A DNA stretch of 64,000 nucleotides from Paenisporosarcina indica (GCF_001939075.1 NZ_MPTA01000004.1:186001-250000), one strand, 5' to 3'. Positions 1 to 9,776 are shown, counted from the first letter of the stretch. Notes: generated from the sequence alone by a model not told the origin. Numbers and translations: made by a program.

Positions 1-763
1 TTGTGCTGTGCACTTTTTTCTCCAATGCTTCCACTTCATGCTTTTCGATTGCTTGTTTCTGGTTGGCTAACCAATGACGAGCAGATAACTTTGGTAAGAC
101 CTGCTCCAATGCAATGTGAGGCAAGCAAATGTTAATGATGCCCTCTATGTCGCCAATTTTTGTATTTAATGCAATCATTATCACCGTTTCATTACGAGGT
201 GACATCGTTAAAAACTGAGGGTTTACTTCTATTTCATTTAATTCAGGATTTAATTTCACCACAGAAGCCCATGCCTCTTGAAAACTATTCAACGCCTTTA
301 TAAAAATCCTCTGAATCACACTGATTTCAATTTCAGTTAAATCACTGCTGTTATGCACTATTTTACCCTGCCCACCAAGTAATCGATCGAACATCACATA
401 CGCGACATCAGGAGTAAGTTCCATTACCATACTTCCTTGAAGAGGGGGAGCTTTAAACACACCAAGAATGGACTTTTTTTCCACATTACGAATGAACTCC
501 TCATAAGAGAATTCCTCTACAGATGCAACCGAAATTTGAACAAACGTTCGAAGTTGTGTAGAAAAGTATGATGTCAGTAATCTTGCAAAGTTTTCATGAA
601 TTCTGGTTAACGTACGGATTTGATCTTGTGAAAAGCGCAACGCCTTTTTAAAGTTGTAAGTTTGAACTTTTCTTCCCTTAATTCGTTTATCCTGAGTAGG
701 TTCTTCATTTTTCAATGACGACAGAAGCGTATCAATATTTTCATCTGTGAAGAGATCTATCAT
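1..763 (-). CDS. fliM: Flagellar motor switch protein FliM (C-terminus cut by window edge)
   Basis: FliM is a C-ring component of the flagellar switch; phospho-CheY binding to it changes rotation. The reading frame is open from the ATG at 763 to the window edge, giving 254 residues. The N-terminus IDLFTDENIDTLLSSL is a divergent form of the CheY-P binding peptide (LSQxEIDALL type). The middle-domain motif LLGGQG, typical of FliM, is present. The start is set by AGGGGAGG seven bases upstream, which overlaps the stop of the flbD-like gene, so the two are translationally close. It is the last visible gene of the minus-strand hook-basal-body operon. In Bacillus subtilis fliL lies directly before fliM; here it does not. 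Confidence 0.95.
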   Translation of the reverse strand, partial: MIDLFTDENIDTLLSSLKNEEPTQDKRIKGRKVQTYNFKKALRFSQDQIRTLTRIHENFARLLTSYFSTQLRTFVQISVASVEEFSYEEFIRNVEKKSILGVFKAPPLQGSMVMELTPDVAYVMFDRLLGGQGKIVHNSSDLTEIEISVIQRIFIKALNSFQEAWASVVKLNPELNEIEVNPQFLTMSPRNETVIMIALNTKIGDIEGIINICLPHIALEQVLPKLSARHWLANQKQAIEKHEVEALEKKVHST

Positions 764-777
764 GGCTGTTCCTCCCC

Positions 778-993
778 TCATTTCATCCAGTTTGGTTCTT
801 GCAAACTCGGTAAAATGTTGATTTTTTGATAGAAGATTGTTACTTTACTTGTAACTTCCTCAACGGTTTCCAATACGTGTACCTTCTTGCCTGATGTTAA
901 CGTAACAACTGTGTCTGGCGTGGATTCAATTCTTTCAATATAAACTGCATTTAAGGTAAGTGTTGTTTGATTTAATCTAGTTAACTGGATCAT
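778..993 (-). CDS. flbD: FlbD/SwrD-family flagellar protein
   Basis: This 71-residue cytoplasmic protein matches the small FlbD family: MIQLTRLNQ start, an NAVYIERIE motif and a TVVTLTSGKK segment. In B. subtilis the homologue (SwrD) raises flagellar motor torque and sits after the hook gene, exactly as here (flgE upstream, fliM downstream). No membrane segment or catalytic motif is visible. The assignment rests on size, motifs and position. Confidence 0.88.
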   Translation of the reverse strand: MIQLTRLNQTTLTLNAVYIERIESTPDTVVTLTSGKKVHVLETVEEVTSKVTIFYQKINILPSLQEPNWMK

Positions 994-1045
994 ATTAAAA
1001 GTGCTGAGAAGAGACGATTCCCTTTCTCAGCCAGCCCCTCCTAAG

Positions 1046-1867
1046 TTATCGTTTCAAGTTTACAACTTCTTGTAAAATTTCATCTGAAGTGGTAATTGTA
1101 CGAGAATTTGCTTGGAAACCGCGTTGCGCAACAATCATTTCGGTGAATTCTTCCGTAAGATCGACGTTCGACATCTCCAGCATCCCTAAGCCTAGTTCAG
1201 TGTTTTGTGCAGCTACAGTGCCAATTGGTCCTGGTCCTGAATTTTTAGTTAATTCGTATAAAGATCCGCCGGATTTGCGTAGACCTGCTGGATTTGTAGG
1301 TTGCGAAATTCCGATGTCGGCAATCTTAACAGGTGTTCCACCACCCACGGGTTCTCCATAGACTTCACCTAAGCGACTAATGGTAAATGACTCAAAATTA
1401 GTTATTGTAGGTGGAGTACCAGGAGTTGTTTGTGAAGCAACATTAATTCTATTCCCAGTATTACCTAACACATAGTAGCCTTGTGTTGTAACCAAATATC
1501 CATTTGCATCAACAACAAAGTTTCCGGCACGTGTTAAATATTGACCATCAGTAGTTCCAACACCCGCTGTAGGGTTTTGCACAACGAAGAATCCATCTCC
1601 CATAATTGAAAGGTCTGTGCCAACGCCAGTCGTCATAGCTGATCCTGGAGTATGAATCACATTTATTGCAGAGGTTGTTGACCCTAAACCAACTTGGATT
1701 GGATTAACACCACCGTTCGAGAGGTTCTGACTTAATAAATCTTGGAAGTTTATCGTGCTTTTCTTATATCCAATCGTGTTTACATTTGCAATATTGTTTC
1801 CGATAACATCTAATTTTGTTTGGAAACCTTTCATTCCCGATACACCTGCATACATTGAGCGAAGCAT
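1046..1867 (-). CDS. flgE: Flagellar hook protein FlgE
   Basis: Structural protein of the flagellar hook, 273 residues, close to the short Bacillus hook protein (formerly called FlgG there). The N-terminus MLRSMYAGVSGMKGFQTKLD followed by IGNNIANVNTIGYK is the rod/hook signature; the C-terminus (SNVDLTEEFTEMIVAQRGFQANSRTI) is the second conserved coiled-coil segment. An in-frame TTG six codons upstream is less likely as start, because AAAGGGGA lies eight bases before the ATG at 1867. It follows flgD, its capping scaffold. Confidence 0.95.
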   Translation of the reverse strand: MLRSMYAGVSGMKGFQTKLDVIGNNIANVNTIGYKKSTINFQDLLSQNLSNGGVNPIQVGLGSTTSAINVIHTPGSAMTTGVGTDLSIMGDGFFVVQNPTAGVGTTDGQYLTRAGNFVVDANGYLVTTQGYYVLGNTGNRINVASQTTPGTPPTITNFESFTISRLGEVYGEPVGGGTPVKIADIGISQPTNPAGLRKSGGSLYELTKNSGPGPIGTVAAQNTELGLGMLEMSNVDLTEEFTEMIVAQRGFQANSRTITTSDEILQEVVNLKR

Positions 1868-1942
1868 TTGTTTTTCCCCTTTCAAAGTATTGTCTTTTAT
1901 CCTTTTGAGGATTAGACAATCTTCTGTTCAACTTTTGGTTTA

Positions 1943-2377
1943 TTAATTTTCAATACGGTGGATGGTTTCAATCGGAACCTTGATATCATCCTTATCTAGT
2001 TCTGCCAATAACTCTCCATTGAAAAATGATAAAGCTTTCACAACACCCTCGCCTGATTGCAACTGTCCGTTAATTTCCTGTTCCCAATGCACTGTCTTAC
2101 CAATTAAATTAGCATGTTTAGCTAGTGTTTCATTGCCTTGAAGTCCAATAAATTGATTCATCGTTGTATTTAAGTTTGTTAACTGTTCCAAGCTACTGAA
2201 TTGGGCCATCTGGCCAATGAATTCAGTATCTTTCAATGGTTCCAACGGATTTTGGTTTTTCATTTGTGTCACAAGTATCTTTAAAAAAGCATCTTTGCCA
2301 AGCCCATTATCCGGTCCTGCTTGTTTCGTTGTATTAACCGATTGCGTATTAACTGTGCTGGTACTATTCACATTCAA
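1943..2377 (-). CDS. flgD: Flagellar hook capping protein FlgD
   Basis: FlgD is the temporary cap that guides hook polymerisation. The 144-residue protein carries the family signature LGKDAFLKILVTQMKNQNPL followed by TEFIGQMAQFSSLEQL near residues 25-65, then a short C-terminal region; it is the short Bacillus form. Start is a TTG preceded by GGGGTGG; a GTG two codons in is an alternative. It lies between fliK and flgE, as in B. subtilis. Confidence 0.93.
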   Translation of the reverse strand: MNVNSTSTVNTQSVNTTKQAGPDNGLGKDAFLKILVTQMKNQNPLEPLKDTEFIGQMAQFSSLEQLTNLNTTMNQFIGLQGNETLAKHANLIGKTVHWEQEINGQLQSGEGVVKALSFFNGELLAELDKDDIKVPIETIHRIEN

Positions 2378-2398
2378 TTGACACCACCCCTTTTCTGA

Positions 2399-3748
2399 CT
2401 AGACCGTATAATCTACCTTCATCATCCCATCCACTGTATGACTACGTTCTGCGACGATTTCATCTTCGATTCGTTGATAACCGTTTTTATCGCGTGACAT
2501 TCCTTGTCTTTGGTGTTGTTGTGTAAAACGTTGTTCTGGATTTGCGTTTTGTTGTCCAAATGATTGCTGTGAAGATTGCTGCGATATCTCAATTTTGTCT
2601 ACCGTTATCCCTTGCTGAAGCAGTGAGTTTCTCAACTGATTTACATGAAGGTCCAACGCCTCTTTTGCTAGTAAACTGCTAGTAAAAATTTGGGCTGCAA
2701 TCTTCCCATTTAATTCGGTCAAACGAATCTCAAGATGTCCTAGATGTTCCGGAAATATACTTACTTTTATTTGCGTATCTTCTTGAGCACCATTTAATCT
2801 AAGTGAACCATTCAGTACTCCACCTAAATCTTCAATTAGATTGGACATGCGAACCGTTTGTGTAAGGGCACTTGTTTCTGTACGGTGCAAAGCTTGATTT
2901 GTTTTTGCGTCCGTAGGAGTTCCTGCAGTCAGCGATTGGCTATTTCCCTCATGTTGAACTGTCTCCAATTGGGGGGTACCATCAACTAGCTGTTGAACGG
3001 GTACACTTGATATCGGTCGAGTTAAATCTATATTTTGTCTATTTTTTTTCTGGGAATCTGTCTGATCCTGGCTTTCAAGTTCCTGAGTAAGACTGGTCAA
3101 ATGCTTAAGAACCTGTTCCATTTTTTCTAATTGCAAAGAGGAAACTTGTTTCCCTGTAGCAGATTGTTCTGTTTCAAGATGTTGTATAAAAGCAACTAAC
3201 TGTTTATTTGCTTGCTCAAACTTTAGAGGGTCTTCTAAAATATTTTCCCCTTCAACCCCTACAAGTTCTGGGATGCTTTCGAATTGTATAGTAGTTGAGG
3301 TTGATAATTCTTGGAGTTGCTGTTTTATCTGCTGAATTAAGTTCAACAATTCCCCTATTATAGGACTAGTCATCATTGGATTTTCTTGAGCCGGACCGCT
3401 CAGCAAATTGTCCTGACTAGGTTCTTTTGCCCCTTGAAGCTTGTTTTCCATCTGTAAAGATTGAATAAATAACAACTGTATAATTGCAGACATCATTTCT
3501 TGCTCTTCAGGCGATAAATTTTCTTTTGGCATATCTTGCAAGCCTTCTAATACTTCTTCTAATTTGTCCAGCATTTCTACTGGTTGATTGTTAGTGCTGA
3601 TTTGGTCTTCGGTTGATACAGAAGTCAGCAATGCAGAAAAGGTTACTGTTTCTTTTGATGTCACTGCATCAGCTTTTGGATTGAAAGTCTTGATTGTTTG
3701 ATTAACTGGTGATTGGGAAGATAACTTTAATGCTTCTATCGAATTCAC
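2399..3748 (-). CDS. fliK: Flagellar hook-length control protein FliK
   Basis: FliK is the secreted ruler that sets hook length and switches export specificity. The 449-residue protein has a long, low-complexity, glutamine- and serine-rich N-terminal two thirds and a C-terminal Flg_hook domain (about residues 325-395, with VSIFPEHLGHLEIRLTELNG). The tail is Gln-rich. The GTG start overlaps the fliJ stop (GTGA), suggesting coupled translation. The ylxF gene found between fliJ and fliK in B. subtilis is absent. Confidence 0.93.
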   Translation of the reverse strand: MNSIEALKLSSQSPVNQTIKTFNPKADAVTSKETVTFSALLTSVSTEDQISTNNQPVEMLDKLEEVLEGLQDMPKENLSPEEQEMMSAIIQLLFIQSLQMENKLQGAKEPSQDNLLSGPAQENPMMTSPIIGELLNLIQQIKQQLQELSTSTTIQFESIPELVGVEGENILEDPLKFEQANKQLVAFIQHLETEQSATGKQVSSLQLEKMEQVLKHLTSLTQELESQDQTDSQKKNRQNIDLTRPISSVPVQQLVDGTPQLETVQHEGNSQSLTAGTPTDAKTNQALHRTETSALTQTVRMSNLIEDLGGVLNGSLRLNGAQEDTQIKVSIFPEHLGHLEIRLTELNGKIAAQIFTSSLLAKEALDLHVNQLRNSLLQQGITVDKIEISQQSSQQSFGQQNANPEQRFTQQHQRQGMSRDKNGYQRIEDEIVAERSHTVDGMMKVDYTV

Positions 3749-4215
3749 CCTCTTTCTGCTAGGCTAGCTTGAGATGTGCGGTAGAATCTCGTACTTGCCA
3801 ATTCATCAAAAAAGTTCTGTTCTATGACTTTATTCTGTTCTACATACAGGGTACGATCTTGTTGTTTTAGATTTCCCCATGTTTTTTCTTCCTGTGCTTT
3901 TTTTTGCAAATGAATTTGTGTTCGAGACACTTTCGTTTGCAAATGCTCCAGTTCACGGTTGGCGGACGCCCACTGTTCTTGAAGTTGGAAGATATATGTT
4001 TCCATTATTCTTAATTCCGAGATGTTAACCCCATCTTGCTGTTTCTCGTTTTTTTGACGTTCAGCATCGATGATTTTTTTATAAATCAATTCACTTTTTA
4101 GATGTCCCACTTCTTGCTGTTTTATGGCATCTGCCATTTGAATTTGTGCGAAATCTTTTTCATTTTCTTTTAAGTCGAGTATCTTTTGAAACCGAAAGTT
4201 GAATTTCGTCGTCAC
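3745..4215 (-). CDS. fliJ: Flagellar export chaperone/stalk protein FliJ
   Basis: FliJ is the coiled-coil rod of the export ATPase and helps dock export substrates. The 156-residue sequence starts FNFRFQKILDLKENEKD, typical of FliJ, and is almost entirely charged heptad-like coiled coil with no membrane segment. The start is a GTG preceded by GGGGGA. It lies between the ATPase gene fliI and fliK, with a four-base overlap to fliK. Confidence 0.93.
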   Translation of the reverse strand: MTTKFNFRFQKILDLKENEKDFAQIQMADAIKQQEVGHLKSELIYKKIIDAERQKNEKQQDGVNISELRIMETYIFQLQEQWASANRELEHLQTKVSRTQIHLQKKAQEEKTWGNLKQQDRTLYVEQNKVIEQNFFDELASTRFYRTSQASLAERG

Positions 4216-4218
4216 GTT

Positions 4219-5535
4219 TTAATTTCCCCCAAATTGCACCGAAAGCCGCTCTACACTTTCTTCCAGCTTGGTCTTTTCATAAATATCTTGTTGCAAGAAT
4301 TCTTTTATTAGCGGATACGAACGGATAGCGTCATCTATTTCTTTATTTGCACCACTTTTATATGCACCAATATTTATCAGGTCCTCAGATGATTCATAGG
4401 CTGCTAACAGTCGTTTCAATTCTACAGCTGCCTTTTGATGCTCATGTGACACCACATCATGCATGACACGACTGACACTTGCCAGTATATTTATAGCCGG
4501 GAACTGTCCTTTTTGAGCAATTTTACGATCCAATACAATATGTCCATCAAGAATTCCTCGAACAGCATCGGCAATCGGTTCATTCATATCGTCACCATCA
4601 ACCAAAACAGTATAGAATGCGGTGATTGATCCCTTGCTTGATGTTCCGGAGCGTTCCAACAATTTCGGCAGCATTGCGAAAACGCTTGGCGTGTATCCTT
4701 TACTGGTCGGTGGTTCCCCCACCGCAAGACCCACTTCTCGCTGTGCCATTGCAAACCGAGTAACAGAGTCCATCATTAACATGACATTTTTTCCTTGATC
4801 ACGGAAATATTCAGCGATGGCCGTTGCTGTCAATGCCCCTTTAATCCGTTGCAATGGAGTCTGGTCAGAAGTTGCCGCTACCACAACAGATTTTTTCAAG
4901 CCTTCAGGTCCTAGATCGCGTTCAATAAAGTCACGTATTTCTCTACCACGTTCACCTATTAGGGCAATCACATTGATGTCGGCTTCTGTATTACGGGCAA
5001 TCATGCCCATCAATGTACTTTTTCCAACACCACTTCCTGCAAAAACACCTATTCGTTGTCCTTGTCCAACGGTCAACAGGCCATCAATCGCTCGTACACC
5101 AACTTCCAACGGCTTTACTATCCTTGGTCTTTTCAAAGGATTTGGAGGTGTGTTATTGGTTGAATATTTTATTAATCCTTTTGGCAGCATGCTTTCATCC
5201 AGCGGTTTTCCCATCCCATCAAGAACTTTGCCTAGGATGGACGGGCCAACTTTAATTTGGAGAGGAACTCCAGTCGCGACAACCAAGCATCCCGGGCCAA
5301 CTTGCGACAAATCCCTTAATGGCATCAGCAATACTTTATTTTCTTTAAAGCCGACAACCTCAGCTTCGATAGGCTGTTCAAAATGGTTTGGGTACAAGAG
5401 ACAAAGCTCTCCGATTTTTGCATATGGACCTCTGGATTCAATTGTTAAGCCAATGACTTGAATTACTTTTCCATGCTTCTTTACCGGCTCAATCTCTTCC
5501 AATAACGCAAGGTACTCATTTGACCTAATGTTCAT
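4219..5535 (-). CDS. fliI: Flagellum-specific export ATPase FliI
   Basis: FliI powers the type III export apparatus together with FliH and FliJ and resembles F1-ATPase beta subunits. The 438-residue product has a P-loop (GVFAGSGVGKST), a Walker B-like segment (NVMLMMDSVTRFAMAQRE) and the GEPPTSKGYTPSVF signature. The open frame extends 42 codons further upstream, but the ATG at 5535 has a GAGGAG site ten bases before it and gives the normal family length. It overlaps the fliH end by 11 bases. Confidence 0.96.
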   Translation of the reverse strand: MNIRSNEYLALLEEIEPVKKHGKVIQVIGLTIESRGPYAKIGELCLLYPNHFEQPIEAEVVGFKENKVLLMPLRDLSQVGPGCLVVATGVPLQIKVGPSILGKVLDGMGKPLDESMLPKGLIKYSTNNTPPNPLKRPRIVKPLEVGVRAIDGLLTVGQGQRIGVFAGSGVGKSTLMGMIARNTEADINVIALIGERGREIRDFIERDLGPEGLKKSVVVAATSDQTPLQRIKGALTATAIAEYFRDQGKNVMLMMDSVTRFAMAQREVGLAVGEPPTSKGYTPSVFAMLPKLLERSGTSSKGSITAFYTVLVDGDDMNEPIADAVRGILDGHIVLDRKIAQKGQFPAINILASVSRVMHDVVSHEHQKAAVELKRLLAAYESSEDLINIGAYKSGANKEIDDAIRSYPLIKEFLQQDIYEKTKLEESVERLSVQFGGN

Positions 5536-6313
5536 CGTTGGTTTTCTCCTCACAATAAGCGAGTAATTGGCGCTTAATTTCTTCGAGCTGGCTATCAACC
5601 GTGACATCATAGGAGCCACTTGAGGTGTTAATGATACAGCCGCCTTTTGAGAGTTTTGCAACAGGAACTAATTTTAATTCAGAATCTGCTCGAATTAAGG
5701 TTTTAAGTTCTTCCATGAAGGGTACAAGTATTGGGTAATCTTCAAGTGATACCTGCATAACCACGTCTTCAGACTCTTCCAGACGTCTTAATGCCCGTCT
5801 CACTATATTCAGTAACTGATCATCATGCTGCTTTAATTCTTTTGTGATGACTTTTTCGGCAATTTTCACACTGAGTTCCAACAAAAATGGTTCTGATTGT
5901 TGAATGATTTTTGTTTTTTCTTCATACACCGTTTCGATTAGTTCTTGCATGTCCTGTCGTTTTTGCCGAAAATCTTCTTCCGCTTGGGAAATCCCTTGAT
6001 CAAAACCTGCTTGAAAACCTTGTTCGGATGCTTCTTCCGCAATCCTTAGTGCTTCTTGCTTTGTTTCAACCTGCTTTTCTTCCCACCAATGATCGATGTC
6101 TGTTTGCGCCGCATCTTGATCAATCTTTATTTGTCTTTGCAATTGTATGAACTGATTTTCTAATGCTTCTATTTCCTGTAGCAAATGTTGTTTCTGTTTC
6201 GCAGGGTCTATAGCTTGTTCCCTAAGGTCCATTCTGTCGGTTTCTATTTTTTTCGTTTGAATAACTTTTTTTTCGACTGTTGAAAGCTGGCGTGAGCGGA
6301 TAATATTAGACAA
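5525..6313 (-). CDS. fliH: Flagellar assembly protein FliH
   Basis: FliH binds and regulates the FliI ATPase and tethers it to the C-ring. The 262-residue protein has a long charged coiled coil (about residues 20-110, with the EASEQGFQAGFDQGISQAEE segment typical of FliH/YscL) and a C-terminal domain (LLELSVKIAEKVITKEL). The start is probably a TTG that overlaps the fliG end by eight bases; a GAGG site is close to it, so the exact start is less certain. Confidence 0.92.
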   Translation of the reverse strand: MSNIIRSRQLSTVEKKVIQTKKIETDRMDLREQAIDPAKQKQHLLQEIEALENQFIQLQRQIKIDQDAAQTDIDHWWEEKQVETKQEALRIAEEASEQGFQAGFDQGISQAEEDFRQKRQDMQELIETVYEEKTKIIQQSEPFLLELSVKIAEKVITKELKQHDDQLLNIVRRALRRLEESEDVVMQVSLEDYPILVPFMEELKTLIRADSELKLVPVAKLSKGGCIINTSSGSYDVTVDSQLEEIKRQLLAYCEEKTNDEH

Positions 6314-7319
6314 TTACCTCATCCCCTTCACCACGAGAAACTACGATTTCACCTTTTTCTTCTAAACTACGAATCAATGTAACAATATTTGTCTGTGCAT
6401 TTTCTACATCTTTTAATTTCACAGGACCCATCGAATCAATTTCTTCACGGACAAGATCAGCTCTTCTTGTTGATACGTTACGGTAAATGCCATTTTTCAC
6501 TTCTTCACTTGCTACTTTCAATGAGTACGTTAAATCTTCATCATTCACTTCACGAAGTACACGCTGAATTGAACGTGCATCCAATTTCACGATATCTTCA
6601 AATACAAACATTCGCTTCTTGATTTCTGCAACTAGGTCAGCGTTGTCGGTTTCCAAATCGGATAGGATTGCTTTTTCTGTTCCGCGATCCACTTTGCTCA
6701 ATACCCTGACAATGGCTTCCACTCCTCCAGTGGATGTGTAATCCTGAGAGCCTGTCGCTGAAAGCTTTCGCTCAAGAATTTGTTCAACCTGGTGGATAAC
6801 CTCTGGTGAAGTACTTTCCATTAACGCAATCCTTCTCGCTACCTCCACTTGTTTTTCTAGGGGCAGTGCCGACAGGATTGACGATGATTGTTTAGCATCC
6901 AAATAAGAGAGAACAAGTGCAATGGTCTGGGAATGCTCATGTTGTAAAATATTCAAAATTTGATTAGGATCGGCTTTTCGAGCAAAATTGAATGGTTTAA
7001 CCTGTAATCTGCTTGTTAATCTCTCGATTGTATCCATCGCTTTTTCTTTTCCTAAAGCTTGTTCGAGGATAGTCCTTGCATAATCCAAGCCACCTTCGCT
7101 CATATAATCATGTCCAAGAATCATTTCATAGAACTCATTGATTACTTGTTCTGTCTGGCTGTTTTTAAGTTGTCGTACATTGGAAATTTCCAACGTTAAT
7201 TGATCGATTTCAGGTTCCGTTAGTTGTTTAAATATTTCAACAGATACCTCAGGTCCTAGGCCAACTAACAATACGGCTACTTTTTGAACACCAGTCAACT
7301 TTCTTATCGTTTTAACCAT
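6306..7319 (-). CDS. fliG: Flagellar motor switch protein FliG
   Basis: FliG is the rotor protein that contacts the MotA stator and transmits torque. The 337-residue length is standard. It opens with the KLTGVQKVAVLLVGLGPEVS motif, has the HEHSQTIALVLSYL middle domain, and a C-terminal charged torque domain (DLVREEIDSMGPVKLKDVE). ATG start with AGGAG upstream. It sits between fliF and fliH in the conserved order. Confidence 0.96.
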   Translation of the reverse strand: MVKTIRKLTGVQKVAVLLVGLGPEVSVEIFKQLTEPEIDQLTLEISNVRQLKNSQTEQVINEFYEMILGHDYMSEGGLDYARTILEQALGKEKAMDTIERLTSRLQVKPFNFARKADPNQILNILQHEHSQTIALVLSYLDAKQSSSILSALPLEKQVEVARRIALMESTSPEVIHQVEQILERKLSATGSQDYTSTGGVEAIVRVLSKVDRGTEKAILSDLETDNADLVAEIKKRMFVFEDIVKLDARSIQRVLREVNDEDLTYSLKVASEEVKNGIYRNVSTRRADLVREEIDSMGPVKLKDVENAQTNIVTLIRSLEEKGEIVVSRGEGDEVIV

Positions 7320-7330
7320 GTGCCACTCTC

Positions 7331-8968
7331 CTAATCATCTGCCATCCATGAGCGTAACAATTTAGCAAAGTCTTCAGGTCGTCCTTTGGCAAGCTTTTCA
7401 ATCGTTTTCCTCTTAGGATTTGCTCTTGAACTAAATTCAGTAAAATCTTGCTCTTCTTCATCAACTTGACTAGCGTTATTCATTGGATTTTCATACATTT
7501 CAAATCCAAATTGATCTTCTTCCTTTGCACGTTTTCTTCTACGCAACACAAGGACCAAGACAAGAATAATCAGTAATAAGGCAATTCCCAAGCCAATCCC
7601 CAAAAGAAGACTGTTAGAAATATTATTAATACTCAACAATGATCCCTTCGGTTCATCTTCAGGGGTAACAGGTTTGCCTCGGAATTCAGTTGCAAAAACA
7701 GATATCCGGTTATCCAGGTCTGCTTCAGTCACTTGGTTCCCGTTCATACTTAAAGAAGTACTTACTGCATTTTTTAGTAGATTGCTAATATCATCTATAT
7801 TTTGTTGAGTTAAACTTTCGGGATTTTCAGGAATAGGGGGTTCCACTCCAACGTTAATCGTAATGTCATCAATGACATACGGACTTAATTCGATTTGACG
7901 GTTAATCCGATTTACTTCACGGTTTATTCGATCTTCTTTTTTTTCGGACTCACTATTACCACCTAGTCCCACGCCTGGGTAATTTGATATTTCAGTCTCA
8001 CCCGTCCCAGTCGTTTCGTCTATAGCAGCCCCTTCACTTGAATAGGTCTCGACTATTCGTTCAACACTGATATCAATGCCTTCATTTGTTTCTTTATTTA
8101 CAGGTTCAACAAGGTTTTCTTCCCGATTTTCCTTAGTAAAGTCTACGTTTGCCATGACCGAGACAACTACTTTGTCACGTCCTAGTGTCAAGCCAAGCAT
8201 TTGCTGCAGTTCACGCTGGATATCTTTTTCAATATCCTTCTTAATTTCCCTCTGTTGCTGGTACACGGACAATGTTGTATCTAACTGACCTTCTTCGAGC
8301 ATCTCGAATACTTGTCCATTTTGATTCATAATTACAATTTGTTCCCGAGGTAAACTCGGTACACTTTTACTAATTAAATGATAAAGACCATTAATCTGTT
8401 TTTGATCCAATTGAAAGGATGGATCACCTTTTATGACAATAGACGCAGTTGCGACTTGTTCTTCATCCGTAATCCAAACATTTTCTTTTGGAAGTGTAAT
8501 CATTACGTTTGCTTCCGTCACGCCATTAATTTGCTTGATTAATCCAGCCAGTTCATTTTGCATCGCATCACGCTCAACTACATCAAAATGACGGTCCGTC
8601 ATTCCCAATCCCATATTTTCACTGAATATGCTGTAGTTCACATTTCCGCTTTCAGGGATGCCATCTGCTGCCAAGCCAACCTTTAAGCTTGCAAGTTCTT
8701 CGTTGGGAACATTAATCGCTTTCCCATCTGACGAAACTTGAACAGCAATTCCTCTTTCCTCAATTGCAGTCTTTATTTCTCCTGCCTCTGCCGGAGATAG
8801 GTTCGAATATAAAGTTGAATAATTGGTTCGAGAAGTCAGGAACACAAACAAAACTAACACAATTAAGGTACCCAGAAATGATCCAATAACCAGCCATTTT
8901 GTCTTTTTTGGAAAACTATCCCATGAGTCTTTTAATTTATTTTTATATACTAATAACTTTTCTTTCAT
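7331..8968 (-). CDS. fliF: Flagellar MS-ring protein FliF
   Basis: FliF forms the membrane MS ring that seeds basal-body assembly. The 545-residue protein has two membrane segments, near residues 25-46 and near 450-475, flanking extracytoplasmic ring-building domains (SNLSPAEAGEIKTAIEERGI is the YscJ/FliF-like start). The cytoplasmic tail ends FAKLLRSWMADD, the FliG-binding region. It precedes fliG with an 11-base gap. Confidence 0.96.
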   Translation of the reverse strand: MKEKLLVYKNKLKDSWDSFPKKTKWLVIGSFLGTLIVLVLFVFLTSRTNYSTLYSNLSPAEAGEIKTAIEERGIAVQVSSDGKAINVPNEELASLKVGLAADGIPESGNVNYSIFSENMGLGMTDRHFDVVERDAMQNELAGLIKQINGVTEANVMITLPKENVWITDEEQVATASIVIKGDPSFQLDQKQINGLYHLISKSVPSLPREQIVIMNQNGQVFEMLEEGQLDTTLSVYQQQREIKKDIEKDIQRELQQMLGLTLGRDKVVVSVMANVDFTKENREENLVEPVNKETNEGIDISVERIVETYSSEGAAIDETTGTGETEISNYPGVGLGGNSESEKKEDRINREVNRINRQIELSPYVIDDITINVGVEPPIPENPESLTQQNIDDISNLLKNAVSTSLSMNGNQVTEADLDNRISVFATEFRGKPVTPEDEPKGSLLSINNISNSLLLGIGLGIALLLIILVLVLVLRRRKRAKEEDQFGFEMYENPMNNASQVDEEEQDFTEFSSRANPKRKTIEKLAKGRPEDFAKLLRSWMADD

Positions 8969-8993
8969 TTATCCTTCATCCTTATTACAAGAA

Positions 8994-9290
8994 TCATAAT
9001 TGCATTCTCATAACTTCTTGATATGCCTCCACAACTTTATTGCGCACTTGTACGGTAAGTTGTAAGGAAAGACTTGCTTTTTGTGAAGCGATCATCACTT
9101 CATGGATGTCTTGTACTTCACCTGTAACCAATTCACTTGTCAGTTTGTCCGATTGGTTTTGTGCTGCTTGTACTTCTTCCAGAGTCTGTTTGAACATTTG
9201 ACCTAAACCTTCAACTTTGTTTTCAGCATTCAGTTTTGGGGTCGATTGATTTTGAATAAATGGTGTTTGAAGAAAACTTATTTTATCCAT
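8994..9290 (-). CDS. fliE: Flagellar hook-basal body complex protein FliE
   Basis: FliE links the MS ring to the rod. The 98-residue product has the family's C-terminal helix pair (DIHEVMIASQKASLSLQLT, VQVRNKVVEAYQEVMRMQL). The ORF could extend 12 codons upstream, but the ATG at 9290 has GGAGG four bases before it and starts the normal MDKISFL sequence. Located between flgC and fliF as in other Bacillales. Confidence 0.94.
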   Translation of the reverse strand: MDKISFLQTPFIQNQSTPKLNAENKVEGLGQMFKQTLEEVQAAQNQSDKLTSELVTGEVQDIHEVMIASQKASLSLQLTVQVRNKVVEAYQEVMRMQL

Positions 9291-9315
9291 AGTACCTCCA
9301 TAGCAATCTATTAAA

Positions 9316-9771
9316 TTATTTGCCAATCTCCAAGGCTTTCATGAACATGCTCTTTGAAGCGTTCAATGCTGTAACATTCGCTTCATAAGAACGTGTTGCA
9401 GACATGAGATCGACCATTTCTTTTATTGGGTCAACATTTGGCAAGCGCACATACCCATCCTCATCTGAATCGGGATTGTAAGGGTCATAGGAGAGTGTAA
9501 ATGGTGTTGTATCATCTTTGATTTTTGAAACTGTTACTCCCGAAACATTCGTGGAGCCATTGTTCATCGCCGACTGAAGTTGCTGTTGAAATGGTGATAC
9601 ACCACTTTGCGACAACTCAACCAATTTTCTGCGATAGGGTATCCATTCGCCATTTACTAGCTGGGCACGAGTTGTATTTGCATTGGCAATGTTTGAAGAT
9701 ACAACATCCATCCTCATACGATTGGATGTTAAACCTGATGCACTAATATTAAATCCATTAAACAAGCTCAC
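9316..9771 (-). CDS. flgC: Flagellar basal-body rod protein FlgC
   Basis: Proximal rod protein, 151 residues. The N-terminus (FNGFNISASGLTSNRMRMDV, SNIANANTTR) and C-terminus (EMVDLMSATRSYEANVTALN) carry the rod signature, and the central NPDSDEDGYVRLPNVDPIKEM segment is specific to FlgC. The start is a GTG with GGAGG eight bases upstream, overlapping the end of flgB. Confidence 0.95.
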   Translation of the reverse strand: MSLFNGFNISASGLTSNRMRMDVVSSNIANANTTRAQLVNGEWIPYRRKLVELSQSGVSPFQQQLQSAMNNGSTNVSGVTVSKIKDDTTPFTLSYDPYNPDSDEDGYVRLPNVDPIKEMVDLMSATRSYEANVTALNASKSMFMKALEIGK

Positions 9772-9776
9772 TCCTA

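Noticed and set aside
4817-5461. 214-codon plus-strand ORF opposite fliI
   Set aside because: Antisense shadow of a highly conserved ATPase gene; no recognisable motif and no start signal.
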